Under the pieces are notes generated by a model. It did no database searches. It saw only the letters and a program-made list of their open reading frames with translations, and was not told the origin of the DNA. Shown here one piece after another: positions 35,275 to 43,981 of a DNA stretch of 64,000 nucleotides. Origin of the DNA: Verticiella sediminum (GTDB lineage Bacteria; Pseudomonadota; Gammaproteobacteria; Burkholderiales; Burkholderiaceae_B); contig NZ_VLTJ01000023.1 in assembly GCF_007558815.1 (NCBI RefSeq), positions 1 to 64,000 of the forward strand, in the 5' to 3' direction. Made by a program: the position numbers and the translations under genes. Position 1 is the stretch's first letter. Every line of letters begins with the position of its first letter.

Positions 35275-36546
35275 ATGGCGCAGTCGATCGAACGGCGCAT
35301 ACGCCGCACGGTGCTGGGCGCGGTGCTGCTCGCGCTCCTGGTCACGGTGATGAGCGTGCTGATCGCCAACGAGAAACTGGAGCAGGCGATCCTGGCGTTG
35401 GATATACAGGCCGAGCGCGACTTCCTGCTGGAGCTGGCCGAGGCCGACAAGCCGCTGGTGTGGAACACCGCGACGCTGCAGGCGTTCTACGTGCCCGCGG
35501 CCCTGGTCGGCGAGACCGAGATACCCGCGCTGTTCCAGCGCTATCCGTTTCCCTTCGCGGGCGAGGTCGAGCAGGGCGACACCACGCTGATCGTGACCGC
35601 CTCCGAGGCCGAGGGCGGCCGGCTGTATCTGGCCAAGGACATTTCCATCTTCGAGTACCAGGAAGCGGTGTTCCATCGTTTCCTGCTGGCGCTGTGCGTA
35701 GGCATGATCGCGCTGGCGGGGCTGCTCGCGCACATCACCGGCCGGCGCCTGGCGGCGCCGCTGACCCGGCTCACGCGCGACATCGAGGGCACTCTGCCCG
35801 CGCCCGCCATGCCGCGCGTGTCCGAGCAGTCGGGCGACCAGGAGCTGCGCGCCATCGCGTGCTCGTTCAATCGTTTCCTGGAGGAGCTGGAATCCTACGT
35901 GCGCCGCGAGAAGTCGCTGCTCGGCATGGCCAGCCACGAGCTGCGTACGCCGCTGGCGGTGATCGGCGGCGCGCTGGACGTGATCGAACAGCGCAATGCG
36001 CTCTCGCCGGCCGACGCGCGCGCCCTGTCCCGCATCCGGCGCGCCGCGGACGAGATGGGCGCCAACGTGGAGGCGATCCTCACGCTGACGCGGCGCGCGG
36101 CCGCGGCGCCTGCCTGGGAGCCGCTGGACCTGGGGCGTCTGGTGGCCGGCGTGCTCGCCGATCTGGCGCCTACGATCGGCGAGGCGCCGCGCCTGTCGCT
36201 GCAGGTGGACGAGCCCGTGTGCGTGCGCGCCGACCCCATGCTGGTGCGCATGCTGGTGCGCAACCTCGTGCACAACGCCCTGCAGCACACGACGAGCCGC
36301 GTGCAGGTGCGGGTCGACGCGTCGTGGCTGGAAGTGATCGACGAGGGCAGCGGCCTGCCGCGCGCCTACCGCGACTTTCTCGTGGGCGCGGGCGAGGCCG
36401 AGGATCTCGCCAACCTGCCGGGCCTGGGGCTGTTCATCGTCACCCTGATCGCCGAACGCCTGGGCTGGCCGCTGAGCGCGCCGCAGACCGAGACCGGCGG
36501 CACCGTGCTGCGCCTGACGTTCGCGCCGGAGCGCGCGGCGGCGTGA
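35275..36546 (+). CDS. Sensor histidine kinase
   Basis: A 423-residue membrane kinase. TM1 is at about 12-32 and TM2 at about 140-160, with a ~105-residue periplasmic sensor between; a HAMP follows, then the H box GMASHELRTPLAVIGG (His221), N box (NLVHNALQHT), G1 (VIDEGSGLP) and G2 (LPGLGLFIV). ATG 35275 follows the regulator stop by 2 nt. The partner is the regulator just upstream. The signal is unknown. Confidence 0.93.
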   Translation: MAQSIERRIRRTVLGAVLLALLVTVMSVLIANEKLEQAILALDIQAERDFLLELAEADKPLVWNTATLQAFYVPAALVGETEIPALFQRYPFPFAGEVEQGDTTLIVTASEAEGGRLYLAKDISIFEYQEAVFHRFLLALCVGMIALAGLLAHITGRRLAAPLTRLTRDIEGTLPAPAMPRVSEQSGDQELRAIACSFNRFLEELESYVRREKSLLGMASHELRTPLAVIGGALDVIEQRNALSPADARALSRIRRAADEMGANVEAILTLTRRAAAAPAWEPLDLGRLVAGVLADLAPTIGEAPRLSLQVDEPVCVRADPMLVRMLVRNLVHNALQHTTSRVQVRVDASWLEVIDEGSGLPRAYRDFLVGAGEAEDLANLPGLGLFIVTLIAERLGWPLSAPQTETGGTVLRLTFAPERAAA

Positions 36547-36559
36547 CGCGGGCGGCGGT

Positions 36560-38509
36560 TCAGCCCGCGCGCAGCGCCGGGCCGGCCGGCTGTGCCGGGG
36601 CCTGGCCGGGCGCCGCGATGCGCAGGTGCGGCAGCGTGTACAGCCGCTGCCGGTACATGGTGTCGGCCCACAGCGCATGCGCCAGCGCCTCGCGCACCAG
36701 GGCCGCGTCCGGGTCGAGCGGCGTATAGCCGTCGGGCGCGGCGTAGCGGAACTGGACGGCGGGCTGGTGCGGTTCGAGCACCGTCAGGGTGTCTGCCTTG
36801 AGGTAGCCGTAGGCCTCGCCATACTGCATCAGCGCGCGTCCGCCGGCGTCGTCGCGGGTGAGATCGTGGCCGATCATCGGGTGCTCGCAGTCGACCCCGA
36901 TCAGCGAGAGCAGCGTCACCGGCAGGTCGATCTGGCTGATGAGGCGGGTATCGCGCCGCGGCGCGATGCTGCCGCCCAGGATCAGGGCGGGAATATGGAA
37001 GTGGCGCAGCGGCACGCGCTCGCAGCCGCCCACGCGGGCATCGTGATCGGCGGCCACCAGGAATACCGTGTCGTCCCAGTAGCGGCAGGCGCGGGCCTGC
37101 TCGAAGAAGCGTCCGAGCGCCCAGTCGGCGTAGCGCACGGTGTTCTCCACCGTGGCCGGCGCGCCCTCGGGCCGGATGCGCCCGGCCGGATATTCCCAGG
37201 GCGTGTGGTTGCTCACGGAGAAGGCGAGGGTGAAGCTCGGCCGCTCGTCGTCGCGCGAGAGCAGCTCGTGCAGACGGGCGAACATGTCCTCGTCGCTCGC
37301 GCCCCAGGTCCCGACGAAGGCCGGGTTCTCGAAGGTTTTCAGGTCGTACAGTTCGTCGAAGCCGTTGCCCAGGAAGAAGCCCCGCATGTTGTCGAAGTGG
37401 GCCTCGCCGCCGTAGACGAAGCGGTTGACGTAGCCTTGCTCGCGCAGGGCCTGGGCCAGGGTGAAGAAGCGGCTCTGCGCGTTGGGCAGGCGCAGCACGG
37501 CCTCGGAGATCGACGGCGGAAAACCGGCGACCAGGGCTTCCAGCCCGCGCACCGAGCGCGTGCCGGTGGCATAGGCGTTGACGAAATCCCAGCCCTGCTC
37601 GGCCAGGGCGTCCAGCTCCGGCGTGAGCGCGCGCCCGCCCAGGTGCGCCACAAACTGCGCGCCCAGGCTCTCCTCGACGATGATGACGAGATTGCGCGGG
37701 CGCACGGCCGGGCGGCCGCCGCCGTGCCGATGCAGCGTCGGAATCGCCGCGTCCGGGGCGGGCGGCGGCAGGCCGGCCGCGCGCGCGACCTCCTGCTGCA
37801 CGACGTCGGCCGGCAGATCGCCATAGGCGTCGGCGCTCGAACGCTCGTTCTTCAGGCAGTAGGCGGCGTACATCACGCTGTAGAGGGAATTCAGCGCCAG
37901 GGCGTTGACCAGCGCGTCGCCGCAGAAGGCCACCGTCGACGGGTTGATCGGCCGGTGGCGCAAGGTGCCGCGGATCGCCAGGAACGACGCCAGGACGGCG
38001 AGCAGGCTCAGGCCGGCCTTGGCCCACCAGGCGTCCGGCAGCGCCCGCCATTGCGGTTCGGCGAACAGCCAGTGGCCCAGCAGCGCGAACACCGCCACGC
38101 CGGCGATGGCGCCCAGCGCGCTCGCCCGGTAGCCGCGCCAGAGCATGGTCAGGACTTCGCGCGGGTGCTGCAGGTAGGCGATGTACAGGCGGTTGGGGCG
38201 GGTGTCGTATTCGTCGACGAACTGCGGCGTGGACACTTCGAGCAGCACGATCAGCAGCCAGGCGAACTGCAGCCAGACCGCATTGATGGCGATGGCGAGC
38301 GGTGCGTCGCCGAGCCAGGGCGCCAGCGTGAGCGGTACGGCCGCCGCCAGGGCCACGAGATGGGCGTCGATCCTGAGACCGCCCAGCAGCAAGGGCCACA
38401 GTCCGCGCACCGCGCGCACGCGCTGGCGCTGCCAGCCGATGAGGGCCAGGCGCGAGGCGCTGAGCAGGAGGAAGCTGGCAAGCAGGAAAGTCAGGGTCTG
38501 CGAATACAT
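36560..38509 (-). CDS. LTA synthase family phosphoglycerol transferase (sulfatase fold)
   Basis: A 649-residue membrane enzyme. Five hydrophobic segments occupy about residues 1-200, then a sulfatase-like domain begins near residue 290 with NLVIIVEESLGAQFV (metal Glu) and YATGTRSVRGLEALV, the Gram-negative LtaS/OpgB pattern holding the nucleophile Thr. VAADHDARVGG and a HFHIPALILGG strand complete the metal site. Substrates would be phosphatidylglycerol (donor) and a periplasmic glycan or lipid, releasing diacylglycerol. ATG 38509 was chosen over an upstream frame because the first membrane segment begins there. It is convergent with the histidine kinase and divergent from a DAG kinase. Confidence 0.88.
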   Translation of the reverse strand: MYSQTLTFLLASFLLLSASRLALIGWQRQRVRAVRGLWPLLLGGLRIDAHLVALAAAVPLTLAPWLGDAPLAIAINAVWLQFAWLLIVLLEVSTPQFVDEYDTRPNRLYIAYLQHPREVLTMLWRGYRASALGAIAGVAVFALLGHWLFAEPQWRALPDAWWAKAGLSLLAVLASFLAIRGTLRHRPINPSTVAFCGDALVNALALNSLYSVMYAAYCLKNERSSADAYGDLPADVVQQEVARAAGLPPPAPDAAIPTLHRHGGGRPAVRPRNLVIIVEESLGAQFVAHLGGRALTPELDALAEQGWDFVNAYATGTRSVRGLEALVAGFPPSISEAVLRLPNAQSRFFTLAQALREQGYVNRFVYGGEAHFDNMRGFFLGNGFDELYDLKTFENPAFVGTWGASDEDMFARLHELLSRDDERPSFTLAFSVSNHTPWEYPAGRIRPEGAPATVENTVRYADWALGRFFEQARACRYWDDTVFLVAADHDARVGGCERVPLRHFHIPALILGGSIAPRRDTRLISQIDLPVTLLSLIGVDCEHPMIGHDLTRDDAGGRALMQYGEAYGYLKADTLTVLEPHQPAVQFRYAAPDGYTPLDPDAALVREALAHALWADTMYRQRLYTLPHLRIAAPGQAPAQPAGPALRAG

Positions 38510-38786
38510 GGATGCCGGTCGTACTGAGGATGGATCGCATGTCGCCGGGTGCGTGCATGGCAGGGCAGCGCCCCGGGGGCGACCGGCCGATCGTAGGTGG
38601 CGGGGCGTCAAGCGGGCATCATGGATTTGTCAAATTTCCGTCAAATCGGCACGGCTGGCCCCGGGGCGGGCGGCGGGCGTGGCGGATCGGCATCGAAAGC
38701 CGCCGATGCGCGTGCGCGATGCGCGCAAGGTCTGCTACAAGGTGGCCTGCCCTTGCTTTTGCCTGCTGCCGAATCCGGTCCCGCTC

Positions 38787-39167
38787 ATGGTGTCCCCGTT
38801 CAAAAGTGTTTCCGGCCTGCGACGGATACGCTGCGCCGCCGTCTACTCGGCGCGCGGCTTCGGCGCGGCCTTTCGCCACGAGGCCGCGTTCCGCCAGGAG
38901 TTGGCGGTCATCGTCGTGCTCGTGCCTTGCGCCTTCGTGCTGGGCGAGGGCGCCGTGCAGATCCTGCTGCTGCTGGGTTCGCTGGCAGCGGTGCTCGCGG
39001 TCGAACTTCTGAACTCGGCCGTCGAGGCGCTGGCCGATGCGCTGTCGCTGGAGCATCACCCGCTGCTCGGGCGGGCCAAGGATCTGGGCAGCGCGGCGGT
39101 CATGCTCGCCATCGGCTGGGCCGCCTTGGTCTGGCTGACCTTTCTCGTCCTGTACCTGCGCCGTTGA
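38787..39167 (+). CDS. dgkA: Diacylglycerol kinase (DgkA)
   Basis: A 126-residue inner-membrane enzyme with three hydrophobic helices. The signature block is clear: VELLNSAVEALADALSLEHH followed by PLLGRAKDLGSAAV. It phosphorylates diacylglycerol to phosphatidic acid. The divergent LtaS-like gene would make diacylglycerol, so the pair may form a recycling loop. ATG 38787 is the likely start; no strong ribosome site is visible. Convergent with the glycosyltransferase gene. Confidence 0.9.
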   Translation: MVSPFKSVSGLRRIRCAAVYSARGFGAAFRHEAAFRQELAVIVVLVPCAFVLGEGAVQILLLLGSLAAVLAVELLNSAVEALADALSLEHHPLLGRAKDLGSAAVMLAIGWAALVWLTFLVLYLRR

Positions 39168-39188
39168 ACCGTGCGCCGCTGGCCGCCG

Positions 39189-39872
39189 TCAGCGCACGCT
39201 GCGCTCCAGAGCGAGTCCGGCGCTGCGCCGCAGCGTGTCCGCAAAGCCCCCGCGCACGCGCGAGTGGGGCCGCGCGCTGGTGTAGACGCGCGGCCGCGCG
39301 CTCCAGGCGATGGGGATGCCCGCCGCCGCCATGCGGTCGACGAGATGCTGGTCCTCGCTGCACCGCAACGGGGCGAAACCGCCGACCTGGTGGTACGCGG
39401 CGGTGGCCATGCCGAGGTTGGCGCCGTGCACGTGCCGGTGGCCGTCGCGATCCTGGTAGCGGGCGGTAAAGGCCGCGCGTGCAGCGGCTGCGCTCGCGCC
39501 CAAGGGCGTCCAGTCGGCCACGGCGATCGTGCCGCACACGACGGGCGCGCGCAGCGCGAGCTGGCAGACCAGCCAGTCCGGGGCCACGCGGCTGTCGGCA
39601 TCCGTACAGGCGAGCCAGCGCGCGCCGAGCGCAAGCAGCCGGGCCGCCCCCACGGCACGCGCGACGCCGACGTTGCGCGCGTGGATGGCCAGCGCCTGCA
39701 CCGGCCACTCGCGCGCGATGCGTGCGCTGGCGTCGCGGCAGTAATCGAGCACGAGCACGATGTGCACCGATTCGGCGACCAGCCCGGGATGGCGGGCCGC
39801 GGCCATGACGGATTGCAGGCAGGCCGCCAGATGGGCCTGTTCGTTGTGGACCGGGATGCAGACGCCGATCAT
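39189..39872 (-). CDS. Family 2 glycosyltransferase
   Basis: A 227-residue protein. GT-A landmarks: IGVCIPVHNEQAHL opening and a DXD-like DADSRVAPDWL motif. A HGANLGMATAAYHQVGGF segment and an EDQHLVDRM acceptor-binding helix follow. It should transfer a sugar from a nucleotide sugar to an unknown acceptor. ATG 39872 overlaps the methyltransferase stop (ATGA). It is the last gene of a four-gene operon (41238-42281 first). Confidence 0.85.
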   Translation of the reverse strand: MIGVCIPVHNEQAHLAACLQSVMAAARHPGLVAESVHIVLVLDYCRDASARIAREWPVQALAIHARNVGVARAVGAARLLALGARWLACTDADSRVAPDWLVCQLALRAPVVCGTIAVADWTPLGASAAAARAAFTARYQDRDGHRHVHGANLGMATAAYHQVGGFAPLRCSEDQHLVDRMAAAGIPIAWSARPRVYTSARPHSRVRGGFADTLRRSAGLALERSVR

Positions 39873-40474
39873 GCGCTGGCCTTGCGCCTCCAGACGTCCA
39901 GGCGGAACGTCGGCTCGGCATGGCTCACCAGGTTGACCAGGCCGGGAACCTGCGCGAAGGCTGCATGCACCTGCGCTGTGTCCAGCGTGCGATCGTCGAA
40001 ATTGGGCAGCCAGTGGCAGAGCACCAGGTCGCCGCCGGCGGCGAGCGAGGCGAGGCAGCATTCGCGCAGCCGCGCCAGCGCGGGCGCGTCCAGGTAATAC
40101 GCGAGCTCGGATACGACGATCAGATCGAACGGCCCCTCGGGCGCCTCGGGCCAGTGCTGCGGCACGTGGCCGACGCGGAATTCGAGGTCGGGGTCGTCGG
40201 GCGAGGCGGCGAGCCGACGGCAGCGTGCGATGGCCTGCGCCGAACAGTCCATCGCGAGCAGCCGGCCGCAGCGCGCGGCCAGCGCGCGGGTGGTCACGCC
40301 GTTGCCGCAGCCGGGCTCGAAGGCATTGGCATAGCTCTCGCGGGGCAGGCTGGCGAGCAGGATGTCGCGCTTGCGCCGTTCGTACCAGGAGTGTTCCGCC
40401 TGCCACGGGTCCGGGTTGTCGCGATAGAGCGCATCGAAGTGCCCGCAGCGCTTGGCGATGTTGTCGTCGGTCAT
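39869..40474 (-). CDS. SAM-dependent methyltransferase (NodS-like)
   Basis: A 201-residue protein. Motif I is FEPGCGNGVTTRALA, with an acidic LAMDC loop and a LIVVSELAYYLDAP motif later; SAM is the expected donor. NodS-type proteins methylate amino sugars, which fits a PIG-L partner, but no direct evidence is available. ATG 40474 overlaps the PIG-L stop and its own stop overlaps the glycosyltransferase start. Confidence 0.85.
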   Translation of the reverse strand: MTDDNIAKRCGHFDALYRDNPDPWQAEHSWYERRKRDILLASLPRESYANAFEPGCGNGVTTRALAARCGRLLAMDCSAQAIARCRRLAASPDDPDLEFRVGHVPQHWPEAPEGPFDLIVVSELAYYLDAPALARLRECCLASLAAGGDLVLCHWLPNFDDRTLDTAQVHAAFAQVPGLVNLVSHAEPTFRLDVWRRKASA

Positions 40475-41250
40475 GTGAACATCACCTCGAAGGGCCGGGC
40501 CAGGCGCTCCAGGGCATGCGGCGGCACGATGGCATCGCGGCCGGTGGTGGGATCGGGAAGAAGCTGGGTCCGGTAGGCCTGCACCGCCTGCAGCTTGACC
40601 TGCAGGTCGGACGGCGACAGCGCGAGGGCGACCGCGCGCGTCCAGTCGAGCGCAGGGTCTTGCGGGCGCGCCCAGTGCCACGCCCAGACCGGCGCCTCCC
40701 ACAGCGTCGCGCCCCGGCTCGCGCAGGCGGCGGCGCAGGCCCTGGCAGTCGCCTCGTGGTCGGGGTGGCCGTCCAGGCGCCATGTGGTGACGACCAGATC
40801 GTCGGGCCGCACCAGGGCCTTCAGCATGCGACCCAGGTCGTCCTCGTGGCGCGCACAGCCGCCGTCCAGCCAGCCGAGCCGGCAGATGGCGGTATCGATG
40901 CCCAGGTGCGCCAGGGCCCGGCGCGACTCCGCCAGGCGTTCGGCCGCCAATTCGGCGGGCGACCACAGCGTCGAGCCGCGGTGGCTGGCCTGGCCGTCCG
41001 TGACCGCCACCACGCGGACTTCCCTGTCGGCCGCGCGGGCGGCGCGCATGAGGCCGCCCGCGCCCAGGACTTCGTCGTCGGGATGGGGCGCGACGACGAG
41101 CAGGCGCGGATGCCGCGCGAAGCAGGCGGGCGCGTCGAGCGGCGGCACGGGGTGCCTGGAGAACCAGGCGCGCCAGGCGGATTCGCCGGTGCCGCGGCCG
41201 CGGATGCGGCGGCGCTCGGCGCCCGGGGCCGCGTCGGTCATAGCTGCCAT
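40471..41250 (-). CDS. PIG-L family N-deacetylase
   Basis: A 259-residue protein. The zinc site shows as VVAPHPDDEVLGAGG (about 53-67) and WRLDGHPDHEA (about 157-167). PIG-L enzymes deacetylate N-acetylglucosamine-type groups, usually on lipid-linked or small-molecule glycans. ATG 41250 has AGGAGG 7 nt upstream, which decides the start over ATG 41241 (the ATGA overlap site). Confidence 0.88.
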   Translation of the reverse strand: MAAMTDAAPGAERRRIRGRGTGESAWRAWFSRHPVPPLDAPACFARHPRLLVVAPHPDDEVLGAGGLMRAARAADREVRVVAVTDGQASHRGSTLWSPAELAAERLAESRRALAHLGIDTAICRLGWLDGGCARHEDDLGRMLKALVRPDDLVVTTWRLDGHPDHEATARACAAACASRGATLWEAPVWAWHWARPQDPALDWTRAVALALSPSDLQVKLQAVQAYRTQLLPDPTTGRDAIVPPHALERLARPFEVMFT

Positions 41251-42281
41251 GGGTCAACCTCCTGGGCGGCAATGTGCTGCCCGAGCCGGGCGAGGTCGCG
41301 TTCGGCATGGCTTTGCCGGATGTATATCGGCAGATCGGCGAAACGCTGCGCGAGCGCACCGTCCTTGCACAGGGGACCGGCGCCCAGCGCCCTGGGCGCA
41401 CCGAGCAGCACTTGCTCGGCCGCGGATTCGACGGCGAGCCGCGCGCGCATGACCTGCACCGCGCAGGGGTCGGCGGGCCGGGCGTCGATGGCCTGCGCAG
41501 CGTCGCGCAGGAGCGCGCCGGCCTGGGCCAGCGCCACGTCCAGCATGCCCAGGCGCGCCTCGGCGTGGGGGTCGTCGCGGCGGCCGACGGCTGCGCGCAG
41601 CGCGCCGGCGATGGCGCAGGCGCCGCCGTACCAGCATGCCGCCACGCCCGCGGCGCCGTGGGTGAACCCCGGTCGCCGGACATAGGCATGGGGCTGGCCG
41701 ACCTGCACGCCGCCCGCCTGGGTGAAGCGCACGTCGACGCTGCGCGTGCGCGCCATGCCCACTGCCTGCCAGCCGCCCCCGGTGATGCGCACGCCGGGCT
41801 GATCGAGCTCGACGAGCGCCAGCACCGGCTCGCCGGCCGGGTTCCAGCCGCTCACCAGGGCGTGCGTCATCCACTCGGCGCCCGAGCACCAGGCTTTGCG
41901 CCCGTCCAGCACGACCTCGGCGCCGCTGCCGGTGTGCCGGCCCGCCGGCGCCACGTCCAGGCGGGCGTCCGGTGGTTCGGCGCACCACGTGGCGCAGCGC
42001 CCATGCGCGGGCAATCGTGCGGTGGCGTCGAGTTCGGCCAGGATGGCGAGCGCGTCCGCATGGCCTTCGACCAGCTTGGCCAGCGCGAGATCGGCCGCGC
42101 CGCAGTCGGCCAGGGCGCGCCAGCGCTCGAGAGTTGCCCCGCTGCCGGGAAGTGGCCAGGGCCGCTCGCGCTGGCGGTCCACCCAGTGCGCGAACGCCTG
42201 CCCAAGAGACGGCGGTGCCTCGCAAGGCGTGGTCTGCAGGGACGCGATCGAGAACGGGTGGCGAGGTGCGACGCTAGGCAT
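41238..42281 (-). CDS. Acyl-CoA dehydrogenase-like protein, short
   Basis: A 347-residue protein, shorter than the usual ~380. A WCAEPPDARLDV loop and a VVLDGRKAWCSGAEWMTHALV segment match the middle beta domain of acyl-CoA dehydrogenases; the helical end has YIRQSHAERDLARLG. The usual catalytic Glu positions cannot be placed with confidence, so activity is uncertain. It is the first gene of the operon with PIG-L, methyltransferase and glycosyltransferase, overlapping PIG-L by 13 nt. Confidence 0.75.
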   Translation of the reverse strand: MPSVAPRHPFSIASLQTTPCEAPPSLGQAFAHWVDRQRERPWPLPGSGATLERWRALADCGAADLALAKLVEGHADALAILAELDATARLPAHGRCATWCAEPPDARLDVAPAGRHTGSGAEVVLDGRKAWCSGAEWMTHALVSGWNPAGEPVLALVELDQPGVRITGGGWQAVGMARTRSVDVRFTQAGGVQVGQPHAYVRRPGFTHGAAGVAACWYGGACAIAGALRAAVGRRDDPHAEARLGMLDVALAQAGALLRDAAQAIDARPADPCAVQVMRARLAVESAAEQVLLGAPRALGAGPLCKDGALAQRFADLPIYIRQSHAERDLARLGQHIAAQEVDPWQL

Positions 42282-42449
42282 GGCCGCGGCGTTTCAGGGA
42301 TGAGGTGATCCCGGAAAGCAAGCCCCGTGCCCCGCCCCTGGCCGAGTCCTGGCAACGAGCCGGCGCGGGGCCGCCGGATCAGGGTGTGTTGCGCGGCCGA
42401 TGCCCGAGGCATGGCCGCGCGCCGCGCGCCGCCTTGGCGCGCCGGGCCG

Positions 42450-43976
42450 TCACTCGATGCCGTACTTGCCGGGGGCGATCACGCCGTTGGGGTCCAGCGC
42501 GTGCTTGATCGCCGCGCATGCCGCGTTGAACTCGGGCATGCGCTGCTCGGCGTGAAACGACTGATAGAGCGTGGGCGCGCGGCCGACGAAGACGCCGTTC
42601 GACGCGAACAAGGTGGCCATCTGCCGATAGCAGGCGTCGGCGCGCGCGCATTCGTCGGCATTCTCCCGGTTGAATAGGATCGAGTGCACCCCGCGCGCGA
42701 AGCGGGGCCCGCACACGTTGGACAGCAGGTATTCCAGCCCGTGATCGGTGCAGATCCGGCGCGCCGCGCGCTGGAATTCTGCGGCCACGCTGCCCACCAT
42801 CGGCGTGCCGGCCGACAGCCAGGCCACGCCGCCGCCCGGACGCCAGCCCAGCATCTTCAGCTCGCTGTCGGTGGGCACGCCGGTATTGGCGTTGATCGCG
42901 ATGTGCAGCGGCGCGATCTCCTGCGCTTCGTCCAGGGAGATGTGCCGTCCTTTGCCCGACGCGGTGAAATGGCGCACGACGCGCTCCACCGAGGGCGCGA
43001 CCGCGGCCTTGCTGGCGCCGTAGAAGGCGCCCGAAACCGTCCACGCGCCCAGGCCGTAGCGCTCGCGCAGCGCGGCCCGCCCCGCGTCCGACAGCGTGCG
43101 GGTGCCGCCCGTCCGGGCATATTCCGGATTGGAGGTCGCGGACGACAGCAGGTAGAGATCGTTGGTGGCCCGGATCAGCGTCGGCACGAAGTTGCTCTGC
43201 TTGAGCGGGCGGATGAGTTCGATCACCTCGCCCAGGTCGTCGTCGTCCGGAAAGGTGAAGAAGAAGGGCTCGATGTGGGGCGGGCGCGGCATCAGCCACA
43301 TTCCCATGCGGGTCACGATGCCGAAGTTCGATTGCGAGAACAGGCCGTCCAGGAAGGGCCCGAAGCTGTACTTGGAGACGTGCCAGTTCGGATGCGCGTC
43401 GCCCGCCAGGCTGCCGTCGCCGGTACGGATCACGTCGCCGTTGCCCAGCACCACCTCGACTCCGCAGCTCATGCCGAAATGGTCGGCGTAGGCGCCGCTG
43501 CCGCCGCCCTTGTCCAGCGCGTTGGCCAGAACGCTGCCCTGCGAGGGCCCGGCCGTGGGCGACATCATGAGCCGGCTGCCGCGCTCGAGCAGGGTATCGT
43601 GCAGCGCGCGAAAGCTCACGCCCGGCTCCAGGACGCAATAGCCCAGCGTTTCGTCGATCTCCAGGATGCGGTTCATCCGGCGGCCCAGATCGACCACCAC
43701 CTGGCCCGGGCGCACGGGCGAACGTGTACCCAGGCCGATGTTCTGCCCGTTGCTGATGGGAAAGAGGGCTACGCCGTGTTCGTTGGCCAGGCGGACCAGC
43801 GTCTGCACCGCGGCCGTCGAGTCCGGATAGGCCACGGCGCCGGGCCGCGTGTCCGGCGCCGGCAGCGTGTGTTCGCCGTAGCGATCGAGTACGTCGTCGA
43901 CGAGCGTGATGGAAGCTTCGCCCAGCAGCTCGGTGACGGCGGCGACGTAGCGCGTGATGGAGTCGGAAGATGGCAT
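42450..43976 (-). CDS. VAO/PCMH-type FAD-linked oxidoreductase (4-cresol dehydrogenase-like)
   Basis: A 508-residue flavoprotein. The FAD-binding core is visible: GVALFPISNGQNIGLGT, VVVDLGRRMNRILEID, MMSPTAGPSQGSVLANAL, DHFGMSCGVEVVLGNGDVIR and SNFGIVTRMGMWLMP. The combined pattern resembles 4-cresol dehydrogenase flavin subunits and vanillyl-alcohol oxidase, which oxidise para-substituted phenols. It has no signal peptide. It starts 5 nt after the Fe-S gene's stop, so they are cotranscribed. A cytochrome partner (PchC) is not present. Confidence 0.85.
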   Translation of the reverse strand: MPSSDSITRYVAAVTELLGEASITLVDDVLDRYGEHTLPAPDTRPGAVAYPDSTAAVQTLVRLANEHGVALFPISNGQNIGLGTRSPVRPGQVVVDLGRRMNRILEIDETLGYCVLEPGVSFRALHDTLLERGSRLMMSPTAGPSQGSVLANALDKGGGSGAYADHFGMSCGVEVVLGNGDVIRTGDGSLAGDAHPNWHVSKYSFGPFLDGLFSQSNFGIVTRMGMWLMPRPPHIEPFFFTFPDDDDLGEVIELIRPLKQSNFVPTLIRATNDLYLLSSATSNPEYARTGGTRTLSDAGRAALRERYGLGAWTVSGAFYGASKAAVAPSVERVVRHFTASGKGRHISLDEAQEIAPLHIAINANTGVPTDSELKMLGWRPGGGVAWLSAGTPMVGSVAAEFQRAARRICTDHGLEYLLSNVCGPRFARGVHSILFNRENADECARADACYRQMATLFASNGVFVGRAPTLYQSFHAEQRMPEFNAACAAIKHALDPNGVIAPGKYGIE

Positions 43977-43981
43977 GGAGT

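Noticed and set aside
38510-38786. Small gene or promoter element in the LtaS/DgkA divergent spacer
   Set aside because: No conserved frame or clear promoter was found on either strand.
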